Assembly (NCBI GenBank): GCA_039566865.1
Contig: CM076953.1
Coordinates: 682,001 to 746,000, forward strand
DNA length: 64,000 nucleotides
DNA from: Aurelia coerulea
Taxonomy: Eukaryota > Cnidaria > Scyphozoa > Semaeostomeae > Ulmaridae
Direction of reading: 5' to 3'
In this document: piece by piece, positions 12,301 to 23,143 of the stretch
Numbering within the stretch: the stretch's first letter is position 1
How the letters are laid out: each line of letters begins with the position of its first letter
Program-made: the position numbers and the translations under genes
Notes under the pieces: generated by a model
Database searches by the model: none
What the model was told of the DNA's origin: nothing
What the model saw: only the letters and a program-made list of their open reading frames with translations

Positions 12301-12840
12301 GGATGACTTTGTTTCAGGCAAACAGACTGATTTCATGCCAGTTTTCAATTTGGGCAGGGACACTGGGCAGGACACGGCTTGCTACGCATTTTGCAAAATT
12401 GTATAGCTATGTGGATGACTTTGTTTCAGGAAAACATACTGATTTCATGCCAATTTTCAATTTAGGCAGGGCCACTGGCAGGACACGGCTTGCTACCCAT
12501 TTTACAAAATTGTATAGCTATGTGGATGACTTTGTCTCAGGAAAGCATACTGATTTCATGCCAGTTTTCAATTTGGGCAGAACACGGCTTGCTACCCATT
12601 TTACAAAATTGTATAGCTACTTGGATGACTTTGTTTCAGGCAAACAGACTGATTTCATGCCAGTTTTCAATTTGGGCCGGGCCACTCGGCAGGACATGGC
12701 TTGCTACGCATTTCACAAAATTGTATAGCTATGTGGATGACTTTTTTTCAGGCATACAAGCTAACATACCAAGCGGGGTGAGACAGCAACACACGATGAA
12801 GGATCAAGATATGTTCCAAAGCATTGCTGCTGTGCGAGGA
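12301..12840. repeat. Satellite A: tandem array with unit about 112 bp
   Basis: Units beginning GGATGACTTTGT recur at 12301, 12413, 12524, 12623 and 12735 (spacings 112, 111, 99 and 112). Each contains CTGATTTCATGCCAGTTTTC and CACGGCTTGCTACCCATTTT. The unit is free of stops in some frames, which creates long repetitive ORFs that I do not take as genes. Decayed copies continue at 13255-13680, beyond a SINE insertion. Confidence 0.9.
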
Positions 12841-13030
12841 AAACAAAGCGAAGATGAAGTTTCGGTTTTTAGCGCCAAGCGCTGGGATCACAGAAATAGT
12901 GAAGCGCTAATCGAGTCTGCGACCCCATTGCCATGATGCTCAAGTGATGGGGCTCTACCAGGTATCGAACCCTGTCCACCTGACTGTCCTGGTTGCAAAG
13001 TCAGGGGATTACACCACTGCGCCACAACAC
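12838..13030 (-). mobile_element. tRNA-derived SINE inserted in satellite A (copy B, the longest)
   Basis: Read on the minus strand it begins GTTGTGGCGCAGTGGTGTAA (A box), then GGGTTCGATACCTGG (B box) about 50 bp on. The body holds GGGGTCGCAGACTCGATT and GCGCTTGGCGCTAAAAACC, shared with copy C at 21523-21720. It is about 190 bp long and interrupts the satellite array. Confidence 0.8.
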
Positions 13031-13254
13031 CTTACATACAGATACATTATTGCAGGAAAACAAACTCGCAAATCAGGTTGATGACTAATTCTGAGGCAAA
13101 CAGACAAAACACAGGGAAGCCATAAGTTTATCAAGGAACAGTCAAGTAAACTATTTCAAAGGACTATTCTTGATTTCAAATAACACAGAGTTGTAAAAAA
13201 CTATACGAAGATGATAAACGCATAGGGCAACCATGTTCTAGAGTATCATCACCT

Positions 13255-13680
13255 GATATAAATAGAGGAATTGCAAAGCTATCTGGATGACTTTGTGTAA
13301 GGCAATCAAATTGGATACGGTAGAAGCACAAACTTATGATGGAATAAGGCAGACACATTACAAAACATCATCACTTAATCTAAACAAGGGAATTACAGAG
13401 TTATCTTGATGACACTGTGTCAGGAAAATAGGCATGGTAGAAGCACAAAGATTACTGCAATACGGCAACATATTCCAAACAACAGAATTGCAAACTTATC
13501 TGGATGACTATGGCCAAGGCAAACAGACGAGCACATTGAACAAAGCAGAAGCAAAAAGATTTTAAAAGCAATAGGGCAAACATATTCCAAACAACGAAAT
13601 TGCAAACTTATTTGGATGACTATATCCAAGGCAAACAGGCGAACACATTGAGCGCAGCAGAAATGCAAAGATTACCTACT
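13255..13680. repeat. Degenerate copies of satellite A
   Basis: CTGGATGAC or TTGGATGAC recurs near 13279, 13404, 13499 and 13611; the last two are 112 bp apart. Each follows a TTGCAAACTTAT-like segment and precedes AAGGCAAACAGRC. Clearly older than the 12301 array. Confidence 0.75.
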
Positions 13681-13779
13681 GCTGTAATCGATCAAAAAAT
13701 AATTGATTTTAAAGCTTAAAGCCATCACAGAGGATTAAAGATTAAGCAGCAATGAAGACCAGCAAATCTTATGGTATTG

Positions 13780-14480
13780 CACTGCGGGATCCTTTGCCAA
13801 TTAATTTGTAAGGAGATCAAAGTAAAAATTGTGTAAGCTAAAAACATAGACTAAAAACGGACGATTTTCTCGCCATGCGGGGTTTGCGGGACACTGCGGG
13901 TTCCTTTGCCAATTAATTTGTAAGGAGATCAAAGTAAAAATTGTGTAAGCTAAAAACATAGACTAAAAACGGACGATTTTCTCGCCATGCGGGGTTTGCG
14001 GGACACTGCGGGTTCCTTTGCCAATTAATTTGTAAGGAGATCAAAGTAAAAATTGTGTAAGCTAAAAACATAGACTAAAAACGGACGATTTTCTCGCCAT
14101 GCGGGGTTTGCGGGACACTGCGGGTTCCTTAGCCAATTAATTTGTAAGGAGATCAAAGTAAAAATGTGTAAGCTAAAAACATAGACTAAAAACGGACGAT
14201 TTTCTCGCCATGCGGGGTTTGCGGGACACTGCGGGATCCTTTGCCAATTAATTTGTAAGGAGATCAAAGTAAAAATTTTGTAAGCTAAAAACATAGACTA
14301 AAACGGACGATTTTCTCGCCATGCGGGGTTTGCGGGACACTGCGGGATCCTTTGCCAATTAATTTGTAAGGAGATCAAAGTAAAAATTTTGTAAGCTAAA
14401 AACATAGACTAAAACGGACGATTTTCTCACCATGCGGGGTTTGCGGGACACTGCGGGATCCTTTGCCAATTAAGTTGTAA
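13780..14480. repeat. Satellite B: six tandem copies of a 111-112-bp unit
   Basis: CACTGCGGG starts units at 13780, 13892, 14004, 14116, 14227, 14338 and 14449 (periods 112, 112, 112, 111, 111 and 111). Each contains TTTGCCAATTAATTTGTAAG, GTAAGCTAAAAACATAGACT and CATGCGGGGTTTGCGGGACA. Copies are nearly identical, so the array is young. The long ORF it creates on the minus strand is a by-product. Confidence 0.95.
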
Positions 14481-15040
14481 GTAAACATTTTGTTAGCCAG
14501 AAATATTGACTTCAAGGAGACGCCTTTTTCGCTAACCTAATGATGTTGTTTATTACTATAGAGCTAAAAATATTGTAAACTTCATAGAAATGATGATGAC
14601 TTTATAACCAACACGACAATGTTTATAACGGAGCATTCCTTACTTTTGTAATCATACTGAGAGCTGTTCGATTTTGTTTCATGGCACTGTTAAAACAGTA
14701 CATACTGAGGACAAGTTAGTCAAAAGAGGGTTAAGAAACGCAGTTAAAAGGGAGTGTATGGAAGCATATTTTGAGGTAAAAAACTGTGTTGAAGCGTTTA
14801 TTTTTTACATTTTAAGGCTCTAAAAATAGGTCGTCAAAAGAGATAAGCGCCAAAAACGGTTACTGTATAGAAAACAGGCTTCAAGGAAACGGGGAAGCAA
14901 ACTCATGGAGTAAACTCTGGCAACTGTTGAAATGCTCCTATATTTGAATTAACCAGGTCATCAATGAAAATTCAGGCTAGATCACAAATAGGGGCAACTG
15001 TAGAACTCTAAAAATTGGGGATGATCTCTGTGAAGTCTAT
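14481..15040. other. Spacer without recognisable gene
   Basis: Short ORFs only. No motif, tandem repeat or inverted repeat was recognised. Confidence 0.5.
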
Positions 15041-15362
15041 AATAATAATAATGAAAATAATAATAATAATAACAATAATAATAATAATAATAACAATAAT
15101 AATAATGATAATAATAATAATAACAATAATAATAATAACAATAATAATAATGATAATAATAACAATAATAATAATAACAATAATAATAATGATAATAATA
15201 ACAATAATAATAATAACAATAATAATAATGATAATAATAACAATAATAATAATAACAATAATAATAATGATAATAATAACAATAATAATAATAACAATAA
15301 TAATAATGATAATAATAACAAATAATAATAATAACAATAATAATAATGATAATAATAATAAT

Positions 15363-15364
<2 letters not shown>
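15041..15364. repeat. AAT/AAC microsatellite (about 320 bp)
   Basis: Long run of AAT triplets interspersed with AAC and GAT in a higher-order pattern (blocks such as AATAATAATGATAATAATAA). It runs directly into a T tract at 15365-15392, which is the poly(A) tail of a minus-strand LINE. The long low-complexity ORFs on both strands are artefacts. A shorter AAT tract lies at 15939-15995. Confidence 0.97.
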
Positions 15365-15393
<29 letters not shown>

Positions 15394-15840
15394 TCAATAT
15401 AAAATATTACAAGATATGCTACATTCTACTATACTTTAACTACTATGCAACACTACCAGGACGATACCATGAGGAGCAAAAGACAATGTCTACCCCATGG
15501 CCAACACATAAAAACATACAACTAAGTAACTACATAAACACCTACAAAATTATATACATACGATAAGATACTGATATATACTGGAGTCTGTTTCACATTG
15601 ATTGTCAGGTGAGTGACGGAGGCGTCTGATGCTGAACAATAGAATCCCCGGCTGAGAGAAAACCAGCAACAGCAACATTTGCTGTTGTTACTGACCCCCT
15701 CCAGAGTCCCTACTGCCCAAGACATAGCGCCTGTATGTTGTCTGGGTTTATTGATCACAATAACGTAGATATTTAGATGTTTGAATTTGTGTAGATAAAT
15801 TGTCGAACCTCACATCCAATGTGAAACAGACTTTTGGACC
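15365..15840 (-). mobile_element. LINE 3' end with poly(A) tail, minus strand
   Basis: A run of about 28 T at 15365-15392 is followed by TATCAATATAAAATATTACA, a CTACTATA block and ATACCATGAGGAGCAAAAGA. This is the reverse complement of the 3' end of the LINE copy ending at 26290. The shared block CACATCCAATGTGAAACAGA (about 15809-15828) matches TGACATCTAATGTGAAACCG near 26045. Confidence 0.75.
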
Positions 15841-16059
15841 GGGACTAACGAATAAAAGGAGAGAAAGAGACTTTGCGAACGGGAGGGGGGGGGGGGGGTA
15901 TAGCAGCTGCTTAAACCACTTCAATTGAACCGGCCTGTAATAATAATAATGAAAATGATAACAATAATAATAATAACAATAATAATAATGATAATATAAG
16001 AATATAAGGGTATGAACGTCTAAATAGCCTATATAGCCTTATTTAAAGTTTCTCATAAA

Positions 16060-16400
16060 AATCAACTGACTGCAAAATTGTTGTCACTCAGTGTCTGTAA
16101 TACGCTTTCTCGAACTTGAGGACCGATGTCCCTTCAATAATGGAAGCTGGAAGGCCATTCCATCGATTGATAACCTTTGCAAAAAAACTTTTTTACGAGT
16201 TGTTGTGTTTGATCTTTTCTAGTATATTTTGAGGCTATTTCCTCTTGTCACATTGCCATTCAGTTTGAACAATATATTCGGATCGATATTGATATATCGT
16301 TTAAAAAATTTTGAACGGTAAGGTTATATCTCCTGGACAGCGTACGTTGCAAGTGTTGGTAGGTCTAGGGTGCGCATCCGATCCTCGTATGGAAGGTCTT
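16060..16400 (-). pseudogene. LINE reverse transcriptase C-terminal fragment
   Basis: Minus-strand translation gives LPYEDRMRTLDLPTLATYAV, then INIDPNILFKLNGNVTRGNS, then (shifted frame) VINRWNGLPASIIEG and VLKFEKAYYRH. This is the usual C-terminal layout of animal LINE ORF2 proteins, here with in-frame stops and a frameshift. Confidence 0.8.
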
Positions 16401-16449
16401 TTATGACCCGCACTTTTATGTTTTTTATTAGAATATAGTGGGTTTAGAA

Positions 16450-16665
16450 TTACCAATGAAATGCACCTTTGAAAATGTGTAATATTTGAAAAGAACTAAC
16501 GTTTTAATTTTGGAGAGTCGAGAGTCTATTATTTGCAGAAGATTTATGCAGTATAGGTTCCTCATCTTTTACTTGGTATAAAAAAGGTTCGTATAAAATT
16601 CTCTGTTTTTCTATAGTTCTGATGTTAGACTTTTCAGAAGTTTTGATTACTTTTCGAAATTATGG
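16450..16665. repeat. Dispersed repeat, inverted partner of 9720-9925
   Basis: Shares GGAGAGTCGAGAGTCTATTA and TTCTATAGTTCTGATGTTAG in reverse complement with the 9.7-kb copy. The two copies are 6.5 kb apart and in opposite orientation. Confidence 0.6.
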
Positions 16666-17740
16666 CATATCTTGTATTTCAACTCATTTGAGGATGTGCC
16701 GTCATCAACTTTCTAAATCGTAAACCAGAAGAGTGATTGACTTTTGCTTCCTACCATAATGGAGACGTTCATAAATTAAGTTTTCCTTGAAAACAATTAC
16801 TTCGTTCCTCAACATGTTACGATGTTTTCAAGTTTTTCAAAATATTTTCTTGAATTTGAAAAAAAGAAATATTGAAGATTTCAGAAATGTCTGACGGTAG
16901 AATTATAGCTAACTAAATAAAGTTTCTTTTAAGTCATTCAGTTCAAAGAAATAGGTCATATAATTTCATACCAACCTTTGTAAAGATTTGGGACGTACGC
17001 TATTTCGGACACGCCCTCAGTAAATGCCTTATCGTATCATGCAAGCATCTGGTGATCGCAGCTTCATCCGTGATTTGTTTACGAAGTTCGCATTAGAGAC
17101 AATAAATGTAAACAAAATAACTCTAAGCTTACCTCAAAAACAGCTCTTATAACTGTTGAGATGATCGTTGCTTCTAGAAAAAAGTAAACGATTTTAGAGC
17201 TTAGAAATCGTAGTAAAATGCTTGCTGTACTGCTTTGGAATAAAACAAAGCTAGAATGCCTGAAACACGAAAACACTGGGGAACAGCTGTAAAAACGGGA
17301 GCAAAAATTTGGCGGAAAGTTGTTTGTGAATATCTAATTAGCCTTAGATGACGAAAACAAGAACAGTAGTCTCCTTTTAGTCACTGACAAAAATTAATTT
17401 AAGATCTGAGAAAAACTGGACGTACTTTTCTTCAATATGAAATAGACAAAGGAGGAAGCCATTTCGTAGGAACAACAACAATTTCAACAGCTTCGACAAC
17501 CCAAGGAAGAATTCTGAGTCAGGGAAACATGGCTGTCTTATGGCCATAGCCGAAGGAAGATTCTTCTTTAAATAATGGGCTATTGCGGAAGATTGTTCTT
17601 AATTTTACTGGTAACACCCTATTCATTCACTCAAAGTGAAAGGTTTTAGTACATGTGATCCCTGAGTGGAGAAAGGTTTTACTATTTTTCTCGACTCGGG
17701 AAGAATCGCTTTTCCACTGAAGGCAAACACAATGTATTAG
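16666..17740. other. Spacer without recognisable gene
   Basis: Short ORFs without family motifs. No repeat structure recognised. Confidence 0.45.
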
Positions 17741-18343
17741 ACCGGGTGAGTCAAAAAAAGAGAATTCCCGTTTAAAAGGCCACTGCTCCCTGAATATCAA
17801 ATCAATGATATTGAAAATTTTCTTGTTGCATTGTCAATATGTTCAATTAGGTTCAGTAATTTACTCGGCTTTTATCGGCCATTGCTTCCCGTAGATAATG
17901 ATATGGGAGATTTTCGAAAACAATGGGCAAAACGTCCTTGGTTTTCCTTCCTAAAAATGATGACACTCACATTTATTCATGTATTTTGTTCTCTTAGGAG
18001 AATGGAATCCCCATGCGGTTATTCATACCAGGGGGAAGACTTGTTAATCCTCCCAAGAGGATAGCACGTGCTAAAGCGTGCAGAAATCATTGCTGTCAGG
18101 CAGAAGTGTTAGGGAACTTTGTTCGCGATTTTGAGCACGTTTTTGAAGGTTTCTTGAAGGTGCTTTCTCGAGAAAATCCGTTATCATTCTAGAATGGAGG
18201 GGCCGATTTCAGTCAGGTAAATTCAAACGTAGATTTGAACATGTCTACCATTAAATCATATATTTGCCGATTTCATCATCTTGATATCCAAGGAACTGTG
18301 GCTTTTCAAACGGCGATTCTTTTTAATGACTCACCCAGTGGTT
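17741..18343. mobile_element. MITE of about 600 bp with CCGGGTGAGTCA termini
   Basis: Left end CCGGGTGAGTCAAAAAAAGA and inverted right end CTGGGTGAGTCATTAAAAAG; the TIR extends about 60 bp (CCGTTT, AAAGGCCAC, ATATCAA). Inside is a smaller palindrome around CTCTTAGGAGAATGGAATCC and TAATCCTCCCAAGAGGATAG. Related copies lie at 30470-31045 and 54510-54725. No transposase. Confidence 0.7.
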
Positions 18344-19475
18344 AGTTAAAGTTAGTTGACAGAGATTAAAGGAGGTAATCCATCGATAGAATCAAGAACA
18401 CGTCTACGCACTCTATTTATTCCTCTAGCCACACACATACCGAAATCATAAACTACAATAGGCTAATTTTAGACTTGCTTATGCAGCTCACGGGTTAGCT
18501 ATTTATCTCCGTCAACTAATTCTAAGGGGGGGGGGGGATGTTCAATCATTTATGATGTTGACAAAATCATTTATGATGTTGACTATGTCAACTGCAGAGG
18601 TTATTAAATCTGACAAATGAACAAGTAACTTTCATCTGCGCAAAGAAATGATAAAAAACAAAAGTTGTAATCTCACCTTCTATAAAATCTTCTTGACTTT
18701 TGAAATTAATGTAAATCTAGAAACGAAAACAGACGATAATCTAAAAGACTAAAGAACATTTCAAAATGCCTTTATAATGCCATAAGTAAGAAGTTTAAAA
18801 TTCATCTACGATGCCACATGAGAGAAGTAACGTGCAGCTGAAAATGCCATCAATAGATGCCAACTAATCTAAATTCCATGAAGTCTAAAATGAAGTTATT
18901 TAGAAAGCAATCGTATTGTCAATGTAATTATCCTCAGTTGTGTAAGCCCAACAAAATCTTAAAACAATTAATGGTATTAAGCGACGTAACAGCTGGTCCG
19001 GCAGATTTTATAGTGGTTAGTACAACTGCACGTATTGCGTAGGTCGACGAATCCACCAGCTTTAGTGAGCTTCGAACCCAGGCGGTCAACTCGGAATTCA
19101 AATATTTCCTCAGAAAATCAAGGAAAATTCAATGCTTCCTTGTGTTGTCACTCTAAGAGATTCTTGTGTGGGACGACTAAAATGTTTACTACTCTTCGTT
19201 GTTATTCCAAAAGATTCTTGTGAAGGACAACTAAAAATTCAATGATTCCTTCAAAAATCGTTGTTGGTTTAAACCAGATTGTGTACGAAGTTAATGACAA
19301 GAAATTATTAAGATTTGAATACTTTTAATGAAATTTATATAATCACAGTTGAAGAAAATGTTGTCATGAATATGTAATGTAAGGTCAACTCGATTGATTC
19401 AAGTGTATGTAAGATTAAGTAGATTAATCACAGAACACAGCGACAGTAACTTTTTATACACTGTACCAGTACAAC
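18344..19475. other. Spacer, no supportable gene
   Basis: Contains a short G tract near 18528-18537 and a weak tRNA-like A-box/B-box segment near 19012-19075 that does not fold convincingly. Nothing else recognised. Confidence 0.45.
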
Positions 19476-19840
19476 CATGGGTATTGTGGACACGATTTGT
19501 GTCGATCGTGTCCACAATACCTGGCCTAAATGTTACTAAATGAATGAATGTAGTTCGTTACCTTGCTCGTCTTCATTTCATGAGTATCTCGGCGCTTTTG
19601 CCTCGCTAGCCATTCTTGCTTACTCAAGTTCATAACGGCCCAAGATTTTGAACAGTGCCGCGCTCTAAACTGGTTCCCAGATATGAACTTGAGTAAGCAA
19701 GAATGGCTGGCGAGGCAAAAGAGCAGAGATACTCATGAAATGAAGACGAGCAAGGTATTGAACTACATTCATTCATTTAGTAACATTTAGGCCAGGTATT
19801 GTGGACACGATCGACACAAATTGTGTCCAAAATACCCATG
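19476..19840. mobile_element. 365-bp foldback element with hairpin ends and a 7-bp target duplication
   Basis: The left arm (19476 to about 19635) is mirrored by the right arm (about 19683-19840) with a loop of about 50 bp. Flanking GTACAAC occurs at 19469-19475 and 19841-19847. Within each arm the terminal block is itself palindromic: GTATTGTGGACACGAT faces ATCGTGTCCACAATAC a few bases later. The arms also share CTTGCTCGTCTTCATTTCAT and CATTCTTGCTTACTCAAG. No ORF of note. Confidence 0.85.
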
Positions 19841-20504
19841 GTACAACTTTCGATCCATGATAAAATTGTAACAGTTCAGTCTCCTGTTTACACTATTCTT
19901 GTTAATCCGTACCATGTTCGTTGCTTCTATCAATTGAAACTTTGTTCTGAAACAACGGGCAATGTGAAGATCAAATTTTATGGCGGGAAGCTACATCGCT
20001 TGCAGTGTGCCTTGGCAGTTTCGATAATACGAGAGCAGATGAACACAGAAGGAGAACCAATGTGATGCTTTCAATATTTAATTGATACTAAGCATGCTTT
20101 AGTCAACAAAGGACTGGAGGTATGTCGCGAAAGGTTGTTGAGGTTTGGCCACAACGGACAAAAACTAAGGTAGGCCAACAATTGATCTTCACGTTGCCCG
20201 TGTTGTAACAGTGTAAACGCTCTTGAGCTGTAACAACTTGTGAATGGCTCAAAACTGTACTGGTTCAGTGTAAACGTCGTCTCAATCACTTTAACCAAAG
20301 AAAACAATTGTGACAAACATTTTTAGATGCAAAAATCTGGCATAAATAAAATTTTGGAGAATCTTATTGACGAAACTTTCAGGAGAACGATTCCTTCAAA
20401 TGTCGTTGCCACTATCAACAAATCTTGTTTGAGAAATAATTTAATTTGAATATTTTTAAGATTATCAGAGTTGCTCAACAAGTTATCATGAATAGACCCT
20501 TCAC

Positions 20505-20677
20505 AGCTATTCTGAAAAGAATCAGAATCGAACAGCAACATTTTGTAGAATTTTCGAATGTGCACAATAGTGATAGAAGCTCTAACGCCACTTGATCGAA
20601 CGTCGCGTATAAAAATAACGCTCGATCCAGGCTCTTTTGTAGAATAGCTAAAAGGTCTATTTATGTTGGGTAAGATT
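20505..20677 (+). mobile_element. AATAGACCTTTTAGC-family MITE copy
   Basis: Core CGAATGTGCACAATAGTGAT, block CGATCCAGGCTCTTTTG and right TIR TAGAATAGCTAAAAGGTCTA; the left TIR is CAGCTATTCTGAAAAGAATC. About 170 bp. Confidence 0.85.
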
Positions 20678-20734
20678 TTCTGCAGTACGGCACTAGACTG
20701 ATAACATGAGGCTAGTACGGTACATAACAGACAG

Positions 20735-20917
20735 ACCATTTAGCTATTCTACAAATGAGCCTTAATCGAATGACATTTCTATATATTTCATAGAATTTTT
20801 GATTGTACTATAGTGACAGAAGTTCCAACGCCACTCAGAGTTGAACCTCTCACATAGAAAAGTGTAAAAATGTCATTCGATCCAGACTCCTGCAGAACAG
20901 CCCAAAGGTCTATGGCG
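20735..20917 (+). mobile_element. Diverged AATAGACCTTTTAGC-family MITE copy
   Basis: Left TIR ACCATTTAGCTATTCTAC, a recognisable ACTATAGTGACAGAAG core, CGATCCAGACTCC, and right end CAGCCCAAAGGTCTA. It lies 60 bp after another copy in the same orientation. Confidence 0.7.
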
Positions 20918-21522
20918 GTAAAGATGGCGTCATGGGGTTTTTACCACGATCTCTCGTATCCGAAAGATTTCTAAGTGATTGGATTGGTTGATTTGTCATG
21001 AAACGCAAAGGATCATGGTAAAAGTAAATGACATCATCTTTAGTGTAATCGCCTCATGAACAATGGTTGAACCGCGCAGCGCCAAGAAAATGTGCAGAGA
21101 AAACTGAGCAACTTGCTCAGTATCATTTATACATGGAATATTTGCTCTCCAAAAATCTTTTTTCACACAAAATCCGTTCCAGCCTCATCCTTCGATAGAC
21201 GATAATGCTAAAGATGGCGAAAGAGAGCCCTTTACCAAGATGCATTGAATTCTTTAATCAAATTCCTATTGAATCGTTAAATATTCATAATTAGAAGGCA
21301 ATGCATCTTGATAAAAGGCACCCAGTCAACATCCTTTCCGTTATCGTTCATTTGTTGTTCTATTAGTCACCAGTGAAAATTTTGATCAATCGTTTTGCAA
21401 GTTATTGGATTTTTACGCATGCCACAAAATCAAACAGACCGTGATCACTTTAATTTTCTGACAATTTTAAACTGTTCCAACATATTTCATCATTGATATT
21501 CAAAACTCACTGCAATCTTTTG

Positions 21523-21720
21523 GGACACCAGGTTTGTAATCCTGACTTTGCAGCCAGAACAGTCTGGCGCACAGGGTTTGAACACCCAGTAGAGCCCCAG
21601 CACTTGAGCGTCATGACAAGGGGTCGCGGGCTCGATTTTGTCTTCTCTGCTTCTGCGATCTAAGCGCCTTGTGCTAAAAAATGCAACTCCACCTTAACCT
21701 TTGTAACGGAAGGTCAAAGT
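21523..21720 (+). mobile_element. tRNA-derived SINE (copy C)
   Basis: The tRNA-like head holds TAATCCTGACTTTGCAGCCA and GGGTTTGAACACCCAG (decayed B box). The body contains GTCGCGGGCTCGATTT and CTTCTGCGATCTAAGCGCC, as in copy B (12838-13030, minus strand). Confidence 0.75.
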
Positions 21721-22354
21721 TTAAAAACAGAGAAAACCAAATTGGAACGATAAAACTTATCATTTATGTGTAAATAGGTGTAATTTAAGAATAGTTTCAA
21801 TATTACAATTTCTGTCTTCATCACAAACTTGAGTGAATCTAAATTAGAACGGTTGATCGAAGCCATTCTAATTAAACAACAATAAATCCCTGCAATTAAG
21901 AAACTTGTACCGAAAATATTGTCAACTGTTAGCAGCAGCTTCGTTTATATTCGACAGTTCAACAAATTAAAAAGTTCCACAACGCGAGAATATCTTTCGT
22001 GAAATGGCTAAAGACATTGTGAAATAAATCCTGCACTTTCTACTCCTGGTAGACCTAAATTAGCTCTAACTTATTATATTTTTTAATTTAGCCTACATGA
22101 AATAGCAAAATGATGTTGATGATGATGTTGATGATGACATTTCTCGATGTATGACAATTTTTTAGGACTGCAAAGTTGGCACAAATATATTAAATGTAGA
22201 CAAAAGTTCATGTCGTATTTTTGCAAAGAATATCTTTGAAATTGAGTAACAACTTTTGTTTCTTAATAGCTGAGATTTTCTGCATGCGAGAAAACATTTT
22301 AAATATTTACAGATTGCACCCAAATAACTTAGCATGGATCAAATAGTGTTATTA

Positions 22355-22924
22355 CATAGGGTGTTCTATCTTTGTGCCCCGTTTGAATAGCTGCTGTGGA
22401 GGAGTTGTGATTCTAGTTGCCTTGTTTTTGAATCAATTATAAAGGAAAGCATCCAACATTGAATTTGAGAAATTCTTGGAGTAAAACGGCCAAGTAATGG
22501 ACAAATGCAGCTAGGGTTGTTTACACCAATTCCAGATCACGTGATTGTCCTCTTGAGGAAACTTTCTTTTCATACAAATTAAGAATTTCGTTCCACGAAA
22601 AGCGTGATGCAGGCAAATGTACCAACAGATAAAGGAATGGTTTCCCAAATGTAAGGTCACTTGACATGAAGTGGGTATGAACTACATTAGCTAAATATGT
22701 CCATTGTAGCGTTATGGTACAAGAAATTCAACATGAGAGGACGACTCAAACTTGCTTCAAGAGTAGAGGCCACCCATTTCTGTATACCACCTAAATGTGA
22801 GTTTTACTGTCTATTAGTTGAAGCCCCTCCAACAACAAAGTATCAAAATGCACAGCTAAAATCACAGCTCCTCCACAGCAGAAGTTCAAACGGAACACAA
22901 TTCTTTAGGGACACCCTGTTCATA
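22355..22924. mobile_element. Mariner-like MITE (AGGGTGT termini, about 570 bp)
   Basis: Left AGGGTGTTCTATCTTTGTGC and CTGCTGTGGAGGAGTTGTGA are mirrored at the right by TCACAGCTCCTCCACAGCAG and GGGACACCCTGT, a long imperfect TIR of about 90 bp. Exact outer limits are uncertain by a few bases. Confidence 0.7.
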
Positions 22925-23143
22925 GGTCAATGTGAAATATGTTTACATAAATACTGTACAACATACTAATACAAACACTAATACACCAAATATTTCGTTG
23001 ACAAAAATATCATATTCCTAAATAAAGGACAATGTCTCAAACAAAGACTATCCCTCTAACAGGTCAAAATTTTCTAAATAGCTAAACTCGCACACGCTTT
23101 CAAAACAGTTGCTGTCCAAGTCCAAATTTTCCATTTGGCTTAA

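Noticed and set aside
12303..12936. Repetitive ORFs of 141 and 148 aa
   Set aside because: They follow the 111-112-bp satellite unit; the 112-bp copies shift frame, and there is no start context or family similarity.
9255..13030. Possible tRNA genes (A and B boxes)
   Set aside because: Boxes are present but no proper acceptor and anticodon stems; three copies share a non-tRNA body, so they are SINEs.
14025..14294. Minus-strand repetitive ORF (89 aa)
   Set aside because: Created by satellite B units; the reading frame is lost at unit-length changes.
11201..14480. Regularly spaced repeats that might suggest a CRISPR array
   Set aside because: Units are contiguous tandem copies without unique spacers, in a eukaryotic genome.
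15008..15566. Long Ile/Leu/Asn-rich ORFs on both strands
   Set aside because: They are translations of the AAT/AAC microsatellite and the T tract, with no protein features.
19012..19075. tRNA-like segment (TAGTGGTTAGTAC ... GGTCGACGAATCC)
   Set aside because: The B box carries an insertion and no cloverleaf forms; at best an old SINE relic.
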